DNA of 49,637 nucleotides from Paenibacillus tyrphae (GTDB lineage Bacteria; Bacillota; Bacilli; Paenibacillales; NBRC-103111), in NCBI RefSeq assembly GCF_000722545.1, contig NZ_JNVM01000040.1:1-49637 (forward strand). The letters are read 5' to 3'. How positions within the stretch are numbered: the stretch's first letter is position 1; each line of letters begins with the position of its first letter. The notes under the pieces were generated by a model. It had not been told where the DNA came from. It ran no database searches and was given only the letters and a program-made list of their open reading frames with translations. A program made the translations under genes and the position numbers. Shown here piece by piece: positions 1-8,063 of this stretch.

Positions 1-610
1 TTAATTCGAGATTGTACATATTGGCCTTGCCCCAAGTTCGAAACTTCTCAACCTCCTTTTTCCCCATGTCATCCAGGCACTCGAACCATCCAAGGTCTGA
101 ATACTCGGCCACACATTTTTTCGCTTCTTCATATCGCCCTTGCATGGTGAGAACAAACCCTTTGATCCTGAGCCCATGACCATAATATACCACTAAATGC
201 CGGTCAGTATGTAGGTTTTTAACAAAATTTTCTTTTTTTAATCGGTCATAAACAAAAATAGAACATTCATACAATTCGTCCCCATAGCGCTCGACCCTTT
301 TCCAGTCACCAAGTGAATAGCAGACATTCGCCAGCAGTAACAAAGCATCAAGTCGCGTTTCTTCTGATAGGCGGCTATAGAACGGCTCAAAGCGCTCTAG
401 CGCTCCCTTATTTTCTTCCGTGCTAATTCCAACGAGGCATTGAAACAGCCGGAATTGACACAGGAGAAACGTTTGATCGTTATGATCTGACCGTTCAGTG
501 ATAATACGATACAAGGGCGCTGCTTCTGCCTTCTTTTCCTCTTTGAAAAGTTGCTCTGCTACAGCATAGAATTGATCTTTCATTTCTGCCCCAAACCCTA
601 GATTTGTCAT
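1..610 (-). CDS. TPR-like regulator, partial (C-terminus beyond window)
   Basis: A minus-strand reading frame is open from an ATG at 608-610 to the window edge with no stop, about 203 residues. It is helical and made of repeat-like units (for example LLANVCYSLGDWKRVERYGD, then a GRYEEAKKCV unit), which fits tetratricopeptide repeats. It resembles, from memory, the C-terminal half of Paenibacillus helix-turn-helix regulators with TPRs. No HTH is visible before the first TPRs, and an in-frame TGA lies a few codons upstream of the start, so it is either an HTH-less relative or the remnant of a longer gene. The Shine-Dalgarno candidate AAGGGAG lies about 12 bases from this ATG. A second ATG 27 bases further in is possible. 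The role is unknown; peptide- or protein-sensing is an inference from the fold only. Confidence 0.7.
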   Translation of the reverse strand, partial: MTNLGFGAEMKDQFYAVAEQLFKEEKKAEAAPLYRIITERSDHNDQTFLLCQFRLFQCLVGISTEENKGALERFEPFYSRLSEETRLDALLLLANVCYSLGDWKRVERYGDELYECSIFVYDRLKKENFVKNLHTDRHLVVYYGHGLRIKGFVLTMQGRYEEAKKCVAEYSDLGWFECLDDMGKKEVEKFRTWGKANMYNLEL

Positions 611-643
611 TTGCCCCAAACACTCCCTTCAAGAGATACCATA

Positions 644-672
644 ATATTACATCTGGTAGTTTTCAATGGCAA
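644..672 (-). promoter_or_regulatory. SigA-type promoter of the TPR gene
   Basis: On the minus strand TTGCCA (667-672) and TAATAT (644-649) are separated by 17 bases, with the TPR gene ATG about 35 bases downstream. This is a good vegetative promoter match. Confidence 0.6.
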
Positions 673-1270
673 TATAGAACATTTAGAGGAGATTAACCGA
701 TTATCAGCAAAAAACAGAAAAAAACGAGACTAAAACAACGAAATTTGACATCAAACGTCAATTTAAGACATATTTTTACAATCAATTTCAGAAAAAGCCT
801 ATCAATATCGCTTAATCTAGTACTACTAAATGCTCATAAAAAAGTAGTTTTGTCCCATATGATTATATTGGTATACATGGTACTTTTTAGGAGAACAATT
901 TAGTCGGCCGACCATTGTTCAAAATCAATCAATTTGGAGGGATGTGGCCGGATTTCAAGTGCGTGAGCGCATCGAGAAGCTTTACGCGAGCGGTTGTTTT
1001 TTTTATAGGGCAAAAAAAAGACACTAGCGTGTGCAACATTTTTATTTCATTATCCGTTTAAGTATTTAGGGTTGAATAAATTCCCAAATATAACTTGTTT
1101 TAGGATAATGAAAAATTGGGCTCGGTGGGAGGTGAAAAATGGAATAGCCCTGCATTTTAGTTTTTCTCTAAATGCTTATGGTCGGGGAAAGTCAGGAACG
1201 TATTCTGTATCTGTCTCGGATCGGCGCGATATTTGAACGACCATACGGCATCATACTATTTTTGTATTTA
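673..1270. other. AT-rich intergenic stretch, no gene seen
   Basis: About 600 bases between the divergent TPR promoter and the promoter of the exported-protein gene. It has no long open frame, no RNA gene I recognise and no clear terminator. A GGAGGG followed at once by ATG near 950 opens a frame of only about 39 codons with no proper ribosome-binding spacing, so I do not call it a gene. The GC-richer patch at 940-1000 stands out from its surroundings and may be a decayed remnant. Confidence 0.5.
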
Positions 1271-1274
1271 ATGG

Positions 1275-1303
1275 TTTACAATTCCATATTATTGCATTAA
1301 AAT
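1275..1303 (+). promoter_or_regulatory. SigA-type promoter for the exported proteins
   Basis: TTTACA (1275-1280) and TAAAAT (1298-1303) are 17 bases apart, about 50 bases before the start codon at 1355. Confidence 0.5.
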
Positions 1304-1354
1304 ACAATTTAGCTAGAAAATAATTGATTATATTTAGTAAAGGAGTCGAAGCGC

Positions 1355-1864
1355 ATGAGGCAAAAAACTTTGTTTTCTCTGGTGGTTCTTATGTTATTTT
1401 TATTAGTATCAGGTACATCTTACGCTGCAACCACCATTGTCTACGATGGGGGAACGAACTGGTCCCAGGGGACCAATACCGGTGATGTAGGTATTCCCAA
1501 ATCATCTGCTTGTGGTTATGACGGTAAAATGCGTTGGGTTAATGGAAATGGATATAGTACAGAGTATGTGTGGGGGAGATGGGATTATAATGTACCTTTT
1601 AATACGGATATTTCGTTACAGTATCAAGTATACATCCCCAATTGCAATTCTAGCGCATCCGTAAATTATTGGGTTATTTATGGCACGCAAAGTACTACTG
1701 TTTCCGTTGATCAGAACCAATATGTGGATGCATGGGTTAATTTAGGAAATTACTTTATTCCTGCAAATAAATCGTATGTCCAAGCTTTTATTAAATTGTA
1801 CAACGATAATCTATCCAATGTTTACAAAGTAGGTTTTGATGAAGCTGCTTTTAATCAAGATTAG
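1355..1864 (+). CDS. Small secreted protein, unknown function
   Basis: 169 residues, preceded by AAAGGAG about 9 bases before the ATG. Residues 1-24 form a clear Sec signal peptide: MRQK, then a hydrophobic run of about 15, ending in an SYA-A type cleavage site. The mature part of about 145 residues is rich in Tyr, Trp, Asn, Ser and Thr with alternating beta-type patterns. The half around VSVDQNQYVDAWVNLGNYFI resembles the beta-sandwich carbohydrate-binding modules at the end of golvesin- or xanthan-lyase-type proteins. That is a pattern resemblance, not a confirmed hit. Low GC and the position next to the prophage fit a horizontally acquired gene. It lies 47 bases upstream of another exported protein on the same strand, so the two are probably co-transcribed. 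Confidence 0.75.
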   Translation: MRQKTLFSLVVLMLFLLVSGTSYAATTIVYDGGTNWSQGTNTGDVGIPKSSACGYDGKMRWVNGNGYSTEYVWGRWDYNVPFNTDISLQYQVYIPNCNSSASVNYWVIYGTQSTTVSVDQNQYVDAWVNLGNYFIPANKSYVQAFIKLYNDNLSNVYKVGFDEAAFNQD

Positions 1865-1911
1865 CTTATGATAAACCTCTAACTAAAAATTCAACCTTGA
1901 GAGGTGTAATT

Positions 1912-2709
1912 ATGAGTATCAAGAAATATGTTACATTTACAATCATCGCTGCAGGCATAGTCGGAGTTGGTGCGTCAATTTATACAAAAACAAGCTTAAC
2001 GCAGCACGCTGAAGCTAGTGATGCAGGAAAGAATAACGCCGTTTTTTCTAAGGCTAAAGAAGATATAAATAATATTCCTGTCATTAAAAACAAAGCACTG
2101 AATACGAATGCGAATTATTCGGTTTTGGAAGGAAGTATTTCAAGAACGTTTCATGAAAATGGGGATAAGCAAATTGTAGAGTTTACAATTGAACAGCCCG
2201 GCCGATTCCATGCAAAACACATACCAAATGCCAAAAATCCAAATCTATTCGAAGAATCTGTTAATGATGGGACGTTTGTTAAAACCAAAGGTTCAGACGG
2301 TAAATTAAACGAAAGCATCCCTCCTTCTATAGCTAAAAAGGAAAAAGCTCAAGATCTTGATCTTGATAAGAAGATTTCTCCTGATTACAATGGCACCTAC
2401 TTGCCTTTCGGTGGCGTTAACGAAATGCTTCATCCTGAAATGTTCATTCAGGGGGCACTAAATAGAGGTAAAGTCACCGTTAAAGGCGAAGAAAAAATTC
2501 TGGGTCGTGACGCAACCGTGATTGTAATTGACCGCGATGTTAAAGAAGGCAAAATAGGCAACAGACAAACGTTTTGGTTTGACAATCAGACGGGAATTAT
2601 TTTAAAAGCTGTAGATGCGGATGGCGATAAACCTCTTAGAACAACTGTTTTTGAAAAAATTAAATTCTCAGATAAAGCAAATGAAGCTATCTTTAAGTCT
2701 TTAAAGTAA
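1912..2709 (+). CDS. Exported LolA/RseB-like protein
   Basis: 265 residues from the ATG at 1912, chosen because GAGAGG lies 7 bases before it; the upstream TTG at 1897 has no site. An N-terminal hydrophobic segment (residues about 4-24) after a Lys-rich start is a signal peptide or membrane anchor. The C-terminal 90 residues follow the pattern of outer-membrane-lipoprotein-sorting or RseB-like beta domains in Gram-positives: KVTVKGEEKILGRDATVIVI, then FWFDNQTGIILKAVD. Such domains often sit next to sigma/anti-sigma systems, but none is in view. It shares the low GC of the preceding exported gene. Its stop is followed by the strong terminator at 2831, so it closes this short operon. The partner or ligand is unknown. 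Confidence 0.65.
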   Translation: MSIKKYVTFTIIAAGIVGVGASIYTKTSLTQHAEASDAGKNNAVFSKAKEDINNIPVIKNKALNTNANYSVLEGSISRTFHENGDKQIVEFTIEQPGRFHAKHIPNAKNPNLFEESVNDGTFVKTKGSDGKLNESIPPSIAKKEKAQDLDLDKKISPDYNGTYLPFGGVNEMLHPEMFIQGALNRGKVTVKGEEKILGRDATVIVIDRDVKEGKIGNRQTFWFDNQTGIILKAVDADGDKPLRTTVFEKIKFSDKANEAIFKSLK

Positions 2710-2830
2710 AAATCTCAGCTTGCAAATCCTCATTTCCCCGGCACAGCCACTGCCCTTTTGCAAACCCGTGCGAAAAATTGGGGATTTCAGCCTTGAGCGA
2801 CGATTTTGATTTCGTGGAACAATGCAAAAA

Positions 2831-2869
2831 AACGGCTCTTGTTCGCATCCTGAACAAGAGCCGTTTTTT
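2831..2869. terminator. Strong bidirectional terminator
   Basis: A perfect 14-bp stem (AACGGCTCTTGTTC at 2831-2844 with its complement at 2852-2865) has a 7-base loop, T's on the right and A's on the left. It ends both the plus-strand exported-protein genes and the minus-strand prophage late operon, whose last gene stops at 2919. It therefore marks a boundary between the two units. Confidence 0.9.
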
Positions 2870-2918
2870 ATTTGTTGCCTCTTCGAATTGGTGGTTTAAA
2901 GGTTCCACGTTGTTTTTG

Positions 2919-3590
2919 TTAAACCTCAATTTGTTGCCCCGAAGCCTTCCGCAGCTCATTTGCGAGCCAATGAATGTAATCGGCCTGCTCCTCATACGCT
3001 GCGGCCGTGGTGCCATCTCCAGCCTGTTCTGCCTCCTGCCGTTTTGCGTCCAGCTCCTTCCATGCCGGACTCATCCAAGTACCGATAACTGTATTGGCTA
3101 CACCTGCATCAAGCATTGGCTCCTCCGCCTCTGTATCATATTTTTCAAGCTCATATTCAGAAATGATGTGATTCAACTTTTTTGTATAGGCCGGATCGGT
3201 CGCATAGCCGCAGACCCGGAGCATTTCCGTCTGTTCCTGCGGCGTCTGAGCTGCGCGTACACGGTCATATCGGCTCCATTGGAAAAGTAGATCCTGATCG
3301 CGGAAACAATCTTCTATGCAGTCGTAGGCCCTCCAATGAGCTTGCACCCCATCCACGCGTACGCCGTTGTACACTTCCCAGGTCTTTGTACTTACCGATT
3401 TTCCTTTCCAAAAGCCGTTAGGCTGGCCGCTGCCGACTTTGTATCCTACGAGGTTATTCCATGCGTGGATTTTCCCGCCAGTCTCAAGCAAAGCCTGGGC
3501 GATCCGGACGGAAGGAAAGATCGGGGACCCTTCCTTCCGCAGTTGCACGGCGATCGGTGCGAGCCTTACGACGAATTCTTCTCTTGTCAT
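2919..3590 (-). CDS. Endolysin, GH73-type glucosaminidase
   Basis: 223 residues. The N-terminal 140 residues follow the glycoside hydrolase 73 / bacteriophage amidase-glucosaminidase pattern. A catalytic-type Glu lies in RIAQALLETGGK, followed by NNLVGYKVGSG and a second half with YDSIEDCFRDQDLLFQ-like helices ending in GYATDPAYTKKLNHII. This enzyme class cuts the glycan strands of peptidoglycan. The C-terminal 75 residues are helical and Glu/Ala-rich with no recognised wall-binding repeat. There is no signal peptide, so release needs the holin. The start ATG overlaps the holin stop (ATGA), a tight lysis cassette. It is the last gene of the late operon. Confidence 0.88.
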   Translation of the reverse strand: MTREEFVVRLAPIAVQLRKEGSPIFPSVRIAQALLETGGKIHAWNNLVGYKVGSGQPNGFWKGKSVSTKTWEVYNGVRVDGVQAHWRAYDCIEDCFRDQDLLFQWSRYDRVRAAQTPQEQTEMLRVCGYATDPAYTKKLNHIISEYELEKYDTEAEEPMLDAGVANTVIGTWMSPAWKELDAKRQEAEQAGDGTTAAAYEEQADYIHWLANELRKASGQQIEV

Positions 3591-3991
3591 CGGTTCTCCC
3601 CGCCCTTCCCTTTGCCCCGCAGCACCTCAATAGCCTGCTGGAGAATCGGAGGGAACGATACGCCCAGCCGCCCGAAGTTTTCGAGCACACTCAGCAGTTC
3701 GTTCGCCATCACATAGAAAACCGTCGCATCTCGGAATAGATGGGCGTCACCAAGCGCCGTGTCAATTAGGTGTGCGATAGCAACAACAGCAAAAAGACAC
3801 ACTTTTTTAACGATTCCCCATAACCCGATTTCGGAGGAAAGCTTCCCCTCCTTGCCCCCTGCTGCTACGCCTGTCGCATAATCGAACACAACGAATGCAA
3901 GCAAGATGGACAACAAACCGGACCAACCTCCAAACAAAAATGATGCAGCGGACCCACCAACAGCAACTATACTTTTGAAAAATGTATCCAT
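3587..3991 (-). CDS. Phage holin
   Basis: 134 residues with three or four hydrophobic segments: about residues 5-40 (SIVAVGGSAASFLFGGWSGL, then LLSILLAFVVFDYATGVAAG) and 60-85 (LWGIVKKVCLFAVVAIAHLI), then a charged tail GKGKGGENR. The size, the FDYATG motif after the second helix and the position directly before an endolysin match the Holin_4 (TcdE/Cph1) family. It would form membrane lesions at the end of infection. A GGAAGGGG site lies 5 bases before the ATG. Confidence 0.9.
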   Translation of the reverse strand: MDTFFKSIVAVGGSAASFLFGGWSGLLSILLAFVVFDYATGVAAGGKEGKLSSEIGLWGIVKKVCLFAVVAIAHLIDTALGDAHLFRDATVFYVMANELLSVLENFGRLGVSFPPILQQAIEVLRGKGKGGENR

Positions 3992-4030
3992 GTTAAAGCC
4001 CCTTCCGCCCTCTTTCCGGGCAATGAAAAT

Positions 4031-4052
4031 AACCCCGATCAGACCGGGGCGT
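4031..4052 (-). terminator. Weak hairpin between fibre and holin genes
   Basis: On the minus strand CCCCG and CGGGG enclose 7 bases and are followed by TTATTTTC. It may trim late transcripts or reduce read-through into the lysis cassette. The T-tract is poor, so it may be only partly effective. Confidence 0.4.
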
Positions 4053-4071
4053 TACGCTGCATATGTGGCTT

Positions 4072-5217
4072 TTACTCCATGATAACAGCAGAAGCGTACA
4101 CCTGATTTAATACCCCTGCCCCCACTTGCACCTCAACTGTACCGGACTTACTAAGGACATACGTTACAGGTAAAGTATAGCTTCCTACAGCGTAAGGCTG
4201 TGATGGCGTCAGGTCTAAGTACTGCGTACCAGGCGGCGATCCTCCGCTTGCATAGTCCGTGTACTTTATTCTTATCGCCACGGTTGTACTTGTTGCTACT
4301 CGAAAGTATACAGATACGCCCACCATTTTATCCGGGGTCGATGGTGTAACTGATAGAATGGCATTGTAGTCAGGAGCTGTAATAAGCTTTTCTGTGACTT
4401 GATGACGGAACGAACTGATCGCCTGGGCGGTACGAAGCGGGGTCATATATTTGTCATTGGCCGTTCCCGCCTCTGCCTCACCCTGCGATGCAATACCAAA
4501 ATTCTCGACATTGCCAAGGCCGACATCCCCTTTCTCCAGGGAGACAGCACCCGTTTTTCCGGCCACGCTTTTGACTGGTGCAAACTTATCAATCGCTTGC
4601 TTCGTCCGCTCCGGCGTCATGTAGGAGGCTCCATCCGTCCCAGATTCGGCCTGCTGCTGTGTGGAGACCGGATAATTCTGCACATTTTCAAGCCCGATTT
4701 GTTTCTTCGTGACAGCATGCGGATTATTTTTGTCGTTGATATGAGCATTCAACTGCGCGACGGTTGCGTATACGAGCGACCCGTCGATAACCGCGCTGAC
4801 GTTTGGGGCATTCCCAACCAGCGTCACCACATCAATCTGCTTTTCGATCATATCAGGGCCGCCGCCTGGCGGGATATATTCGGCATTGTTCCCGGCATTT
4901 GCATAGCAGTATAGTATTTCACCTGCATCCGGATCTTGCGCGTATACGCCAAGCTCGCGGAAATAGAATCCTGTTGTGACGCTTTGGTTGGACATGGATG
5001 CGCCGACAACGGCCTTGCCGCCCGATTGGGTTTGAAGCTTGTTGAGCGGCAGCGACATCTTCAGGTCAATCAGCCCGTTCAGGTTTGGGATCGATTGGCC
5101 GGCGAGCTGCCCGGAGCCGATTCCAATTCTCGTATACTGCAGCTGGGTACCTGTTTGCGCCTTGGCCTGCAGCGCACGTCCCCGATTGGTGATTTGCATC
5201 CCCCCGAAAGCTCCCAT
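4072..5217 (-). CDS. Tail fibre (collar-fibre type)
   Basis: 381 residues. The N-terminal 150 residues match the P2 GpH-like / DUF3751 tail-collar domain that attaches the fibre to the baseplate: TNRGRALQAKAQTG, then TRIGIGSGQL, FRELGVYAQDPDAGEILYCY, DPHAV-type hinge. Two consecutive units of about 60 residues follow, each with a GLxNVxN...EAExGTxxxxYMTPxRTxQAI pattern. The C-terminal about 110 residues are a beta-rich tip that would contact the host surface. The start overlaps the stop of the preceding baseplate gene; GGTGG lies 8 bases upstream. No separate fibre chaperone gene is present between it and the holin. Confidence 0.88.
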   Translation of the reverse strand: MGAFGGMQITNRGRALQAKAQTGTQLQYTRIGIGSGQLAGQSIPNLNGLIDLKMSLPLNKLQTQSGGKAVVGASMSNQSVTTGFYFRELGVYAQDPDAGEILYCYANAGNNAEYIPPGGGPDMIEKQIDVVTLVGNAPNVSAVIDGSLVYATVAQLNAHINDKNNPHAVTKKQIGLENVQNYPVSTQQQAESGTDGASYMTPERTKQAIDKFAPVKSVAGKTGAVSLEKGDVGLGNVENFGIASQGEAEAGTANDKYMTPLRTAQAISSFRHQVTEKLITAPDYNAILSVTPSTPDKMVGVSVYFRVATSTTVAIRIKYTDYASGGSPPGTQYLDLTPSQPYAVGSYTLPVTYVLSKSGTVEVQVGAGVLNQVYASAVIME

Positions 5218-5220
5218 ATA

Positions 5221-5784
5221 CTACACCACCTGTTCTACAGTCATAAATTCGCCCATGTGCAGGGCGTTCCCGAAATACAAATCCATCTCTCCAACGGTCG
5301 TGATCTCGATCGATTCAAGCCATGACCGGGTATTTTTCACGGAAGCAATTGCCGCAAGGAATTCCTTTGCCCGTTCGCTCGTGGCGGCCGGGTCGCTCGT
5401 CGTCACTTTGAAATGATACGGCTGGCCGCCGTATTCCCACCACTCGATGACTTCCCCGCTGCCGAAGATGGTCGTAATCAGCTCCGCGACCGCCGACGGC
5501 GTTCCTTTTCTTTTGTGCCACCGCAGGCTATTCCGGACCAGCTCCCTTTTTTGCTCCAGGGGAAGCGACGGTGTGTAGAAGTCAACGTGCCACTGCCAGG
5601 CGAGCTGATCAACCCATTCCTCCGGCAGCGTGTCGATGTGGTGAACGATAGCGACGCCGGGGATAATGTCCGTCACCTGCTTCAGTTCTCGGTCAATGGA
5701 TTCAGCTGCAGCTTGTACTTTCTCATCGTCCCGCAGATTCGGAGGGATGAGATCCAGCAGCTTCACTTTGCCGATATCAATCAT
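5221..5784 (-). CDS. Baseplate/tail protein I
   Basis: 187 residues, P2 GpI family: LLDLIPPNLRDDEKVQAAAE at the N-terminus, IDTLPEEWVDQLAWQWHVDF in the middle, and a KRKGTPSAVAELITTIFG turn. It is a peripheral baseplate component between J and the fibre. The start at 5784 was chosen because GGAGG lies 8 bases before it; an ATG 5 codons upstream lacks a site. It overlaps the end of gene J by 8 bases, as expected in this translationally coupled block. Confidence 0.9.
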   Translation of the reverse strand: MIDIGKVKLLDLIPPNLRDDEKVQAAAESIDRELKQVTDIIPGVAIVHHIDTLPEEWVDQLAWQWHVDFYTPSLPLEQKRELVRNSLRWHKRKGTPSAVAELITTIFGSGEVIEWWEYGGQPYHFKVTTSDPAATSERAKEFLAAIASVKNTRSWLESIEITTVGEMDLYFGNALHMGEFMTVEQVV

Positions 5785-6898
5785 TTTCAAGCCCTCCATA
5801 GTTCGCCGTTATCGTGCCGGCTATCGCAACATCGGTCGGAGCGACAACGGTAAATGTTGGCGAAACGATCGCGACCCGGCGCGCGCCGGCGTTCATAATC
5901 AGGCGCGTCAGCTCCGAAGGGTTTATATCGCGACCGATTTTTGATTTTTGCCAAGATACATAGGCACCGATGGCACGCTGCACATTCGTTTGTATGGTCG
6001 TCGCCTCCGTTGCATTGGCGCTATCTATCCAATATGTGAGGTCGATATCGTATTTGACCACGTTCGGCGCCTTCACTGTAACCAAGTCGGTCAATGGCCG
6101 GACCGTTTCCGCGTTGCAAGCGGCTTTCACGGCGTCCAGGACCTCCTGCGCGGGCAGCTCGCCGCCAACCATGAGGACCCGGATCTCGACTTCCCCCGGG
6201 TTCGGAGACCAGACCAACACATTCATGATATCCTTGGACGCCGTCCGCGCCCAATACTCGTAGGCTCCCGTTGGTCCAGCGACCGAGAATCGTTCGGGCG
6301 AAATGTAGATCCGTTCCCGGTACGGATCGTCGGCTTCCTCGTCTGCCCCGCCGTTGCTTTCTGTAGTATTCGCCACGTTCGAAATGAAAGGCAGCGGGTC
6401 GACCAAAATATTGATCTGGCCGGGAATGTACCCATTTCCGACAACTCCGGCCGTAAGGCATTTCACAGGAACGTCCACATGCAGCTCGCCCGGCTTGATT
6501 TCGCCCACGGCTGCCACCGCAAAAAACAGATCATTACCGGGACTCACCCGGGTCCCGGCTGGGATCAGGACGACTTCCGGCCGTGGCGCCGACAGGTGAA
6601 AGCGGACTGTCGTCATGGACGGCGTGGCCGGCAGCCGCGGTGTCTCCATGTATGCCCCCAACTGGTCCAGGAAATCCCCGCTTGCGTACCGGAGCAGGTT
6701 CATTTTGGCAGCGTGGTTGATTAGGATACGTTGTTGAACAATCATGTCCCCTACCGAATATAAAAAAAGCCGCACCGGGTCGCCCGGATACAGCTTTTGA
6801 CCAGATACGGCCTCGTAGACCGTCACCAAATCGGTTTTGATTTTTTCAGGCTCTACCGGTACAAACTTGATATCCTGGAGATCAAAAATACCATTCAC
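5777..6898 (-). CDS. Baseplate wedge protein J
   Basis: 373 residues, baseplate_J family (P2 GpJ, Mu gp47). The typical features are an N-terminal helical part (GDMIVQQRILINHAAKMNLL, then ASGDFLDQLGAYM), a beta domain (PAGTRVSPGNDLFFAV), then GGADEEADDPYRERI and a C-terminal ANVQRAIGAYV-type segment with GRDINPSELTRLIMNAGARR. It forms the wedge of the baseplate together with W and I. It overlaps its upstream neighbour W by 4 bases. Confidence 0.94.
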   Translation of the reverse strand: MNGIFDLQDIKFVPVEPEKIKTDLVTVYEAVSGQKLYPGDPVRLFLYSVGDMIVQQRILINHAAKMNLLRYASGDFLDQLGAYMETPRLPATPSMTTVRFHLSAPRPEVVLIPAGTRVSPGNDLFFAVAAVGEIKPGELHVDVPVKCLTAGVVGNGYIPGQINILVDPLPFISNVANTTESNGGADEEADDPYRERIYISPERFSVAGPTGAYEYWARTASKDIMNVLVWSPNPGEVEIRVLMVGGELPAQEVLDAVKAACNAETVRPLTDLVTVKAPNVVKYDIDLTYWIDSANATEATTIQTNVQRAIGAYVSWQKSKIGRDINPSELTRLIMNAGARRVAIVSPTFTVVAPTDVAIAGTITANYGGLEND

Positions 6899-7224
6899 AC
6901 CGTGCCCCCCTCTCGCAATCGAATTTTCACAACAGGCAGGAGCCGGCCCTCTCCTTCTTCCGCCAAAAAGTTGACGCTCACAACCTCGACCCGCGGCTCA
7001 TACTTCCGGACGGCGTCAATAATCCGCCCCGATAGCAGCGCGCGGGCCACCTCGATCGGCGTATCAATGTCGACGATATCGATGCCAAACCCTCGGTCAA
7101 GCGGAACGGTACCCTGTACGGTGGTCAGTATGGTCCGGACATTTTGAATGATCGCCTGTAGGCCGGTCGCCCCGAAAATAACCCCTGTCGATTGCGTTGA
7201 AACCGTATATTCCACGCCTGGCAC
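6895..7224 (-). CDS. Baseplate protein W (gp25-like)
   Basis: 109 residues, GPW/gp25 lysozyme-like wedge family: NVRTILTTVQGTVPLDRGFG then GIDIVDIDTPIEVARALLSG and IRLREGG at the end. T4 gp25 homologues sit at the sheath-baseplate junction and nucleate sheath polymerisation. The frame can start at GTG 7224 or at a second GTG at 7215; the latter has GGGGGTG at better spacing, so the true protein may be three residues shorter. Confidence 0.9.
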   Translation of the reverse strand: MPGVEYTVSTQSTGVIFGATGLQAIIQNVRTILTTVQGTVPLDRGFGIDIVDIDTPIEVARALLSGRIIDAVRKYEPRVEVVSVNFLAEEGEGRLLPVVKIRLREGGTV

Positions 7225-7227
7225 CCC

Positions 7228-7617
7228 CTACACATATTCTTTCAGCGTCAGTTCGGCCTCGGCCGTGATGACATGACCGTGGTTATCCACGGCCGTCCAC
7301 GTTTGGTTTATAGACTCGATGTACCAAAGCCCCACGCCGAGCCCCTTCCCGCCGATCGTGAGCGTCTGGGCCGTTCCGGAACGCGACATATCAAGCAGCT
7401 TGTCGAGCTCTGTCCGCGGGTTGATTCCGTAACGGATATCGAAACGCATCGTGAAGGATAGCGAGTCCTGACCCGGTCCGATATACTCCGCTTTCGGGTA
7501 TTTCAGGTGGATCTCATGAACTGCCCAGCGTGCCGCCGTCGTGCGGGAAAAACTTTGAAACGTCCGAATCAATTCTGCAGAAGCCACAAATATAACATCG
7601 CCAAATGAGCCAATCAT
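7228..7617 (-). CDS. Tail protein U (P2 GpU family)
   Basis: 129 residues resembling P2 GpU: MIGSFGDVIFVASAELIRTF, then a W-A-HEIHLKYPKAEYIG segment and SFTMRFDIRYGINPRTELDK. In P2 this protein associates with the tube or sheath end. Here it sits between V and W rather than next to the tape measure, so its exact place is inferred from family only. Confidence 0.82.
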   Translation of the reverse strand: MIGSFGDVIFVASAELIRTFQSFSRTTAARWAVHEIHLKYPKAEYIGPGQDSLSFTMRFDIRYGINPRTELDKLLDMSRSGTAQTLTIGGKGLGVGLWYIESINQTWTAVDNHGHVITAEAELTLKEYV

Positions 7618-8063
7618 ACCGATACGCCGCCCCCCGTGATCGATCCGTCGACCGTTAAGTTGCCGGAAATATGAACATCACCCGCAATTTCAAGGCCGGA
7701 CGCCGCCTTGATGATGACTTTTCCTTTGGCATGAACCGCCAGCGTGCCGCTGGCCTCGTCAAAATCAATGTAGCTCCCGTCCCGATACCATGTTCCGCGC
7801 TTTTCAGGGGCCGTTGTCGGCGGTGGAGACGCATTAAAATAAAATGAGCCAAGGCAAAACCCTGTTTCCAAGCCATTGCCAAGGAAAAGGCAAAGGACCC
7901 GATCGTTCACTTTGGGCAGCACGTATTCCCCCGGCAGAACGACAACCGGCAGAAAATCCGAAACTAGGTCATCCCGATCCGGAAAGACGACACGCACCGC
8001 GCAACGGTCCGGATCGATGACGGAAACCGTTCCTACGCGAACCATATTTGCCAATGTAGCCAT
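7614..8063 (-). CDS. Baseplate spike protein V
   Basis: 149 residues. The N-terminal OB-fold of the gpV/VgrG-gp5 type reads MVRVGTVSVIDPDRCAVRVV then LPVVVLPGEYVLPKVNDRVL. The C-terminal part is a short trimeric beta-helix spike: AVHAKGKVIIKAASGLEIAG, then DVHISGNLTVDGSITGGG. This is the membrane-piercing tip under the tube. It overlaps both neighbours by 1-4 bases. No His-x-His metal site at the extreme tip is visible. Confidence 0.9.
   Translation of the reverse strand: MATLANMVRVGTVSVIDPDRCAVRVVFPDRDDLVSDFLPVVVLPGEYVLPKVNDRVLCLFLGNGLETGFCLGSFYFNASPPPTTAPEKRGTWYRDGSYIDFDEASGTLAVHAKGKVIIKAASGLEIAGDVHISGNLTVDGSITGGGVSV

Noticed and set aside
940..1060. 39-codon frame after GGAGGG near 950
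   Set aside because: ATG follows the purine run with no spacing, and composition is unlike a protein.
2720..2790. TTTGCAAAC shared with the integrase-side flank as an att core
   Set aside because: Nine bases with no further similarity is expected by chance at this length scale.
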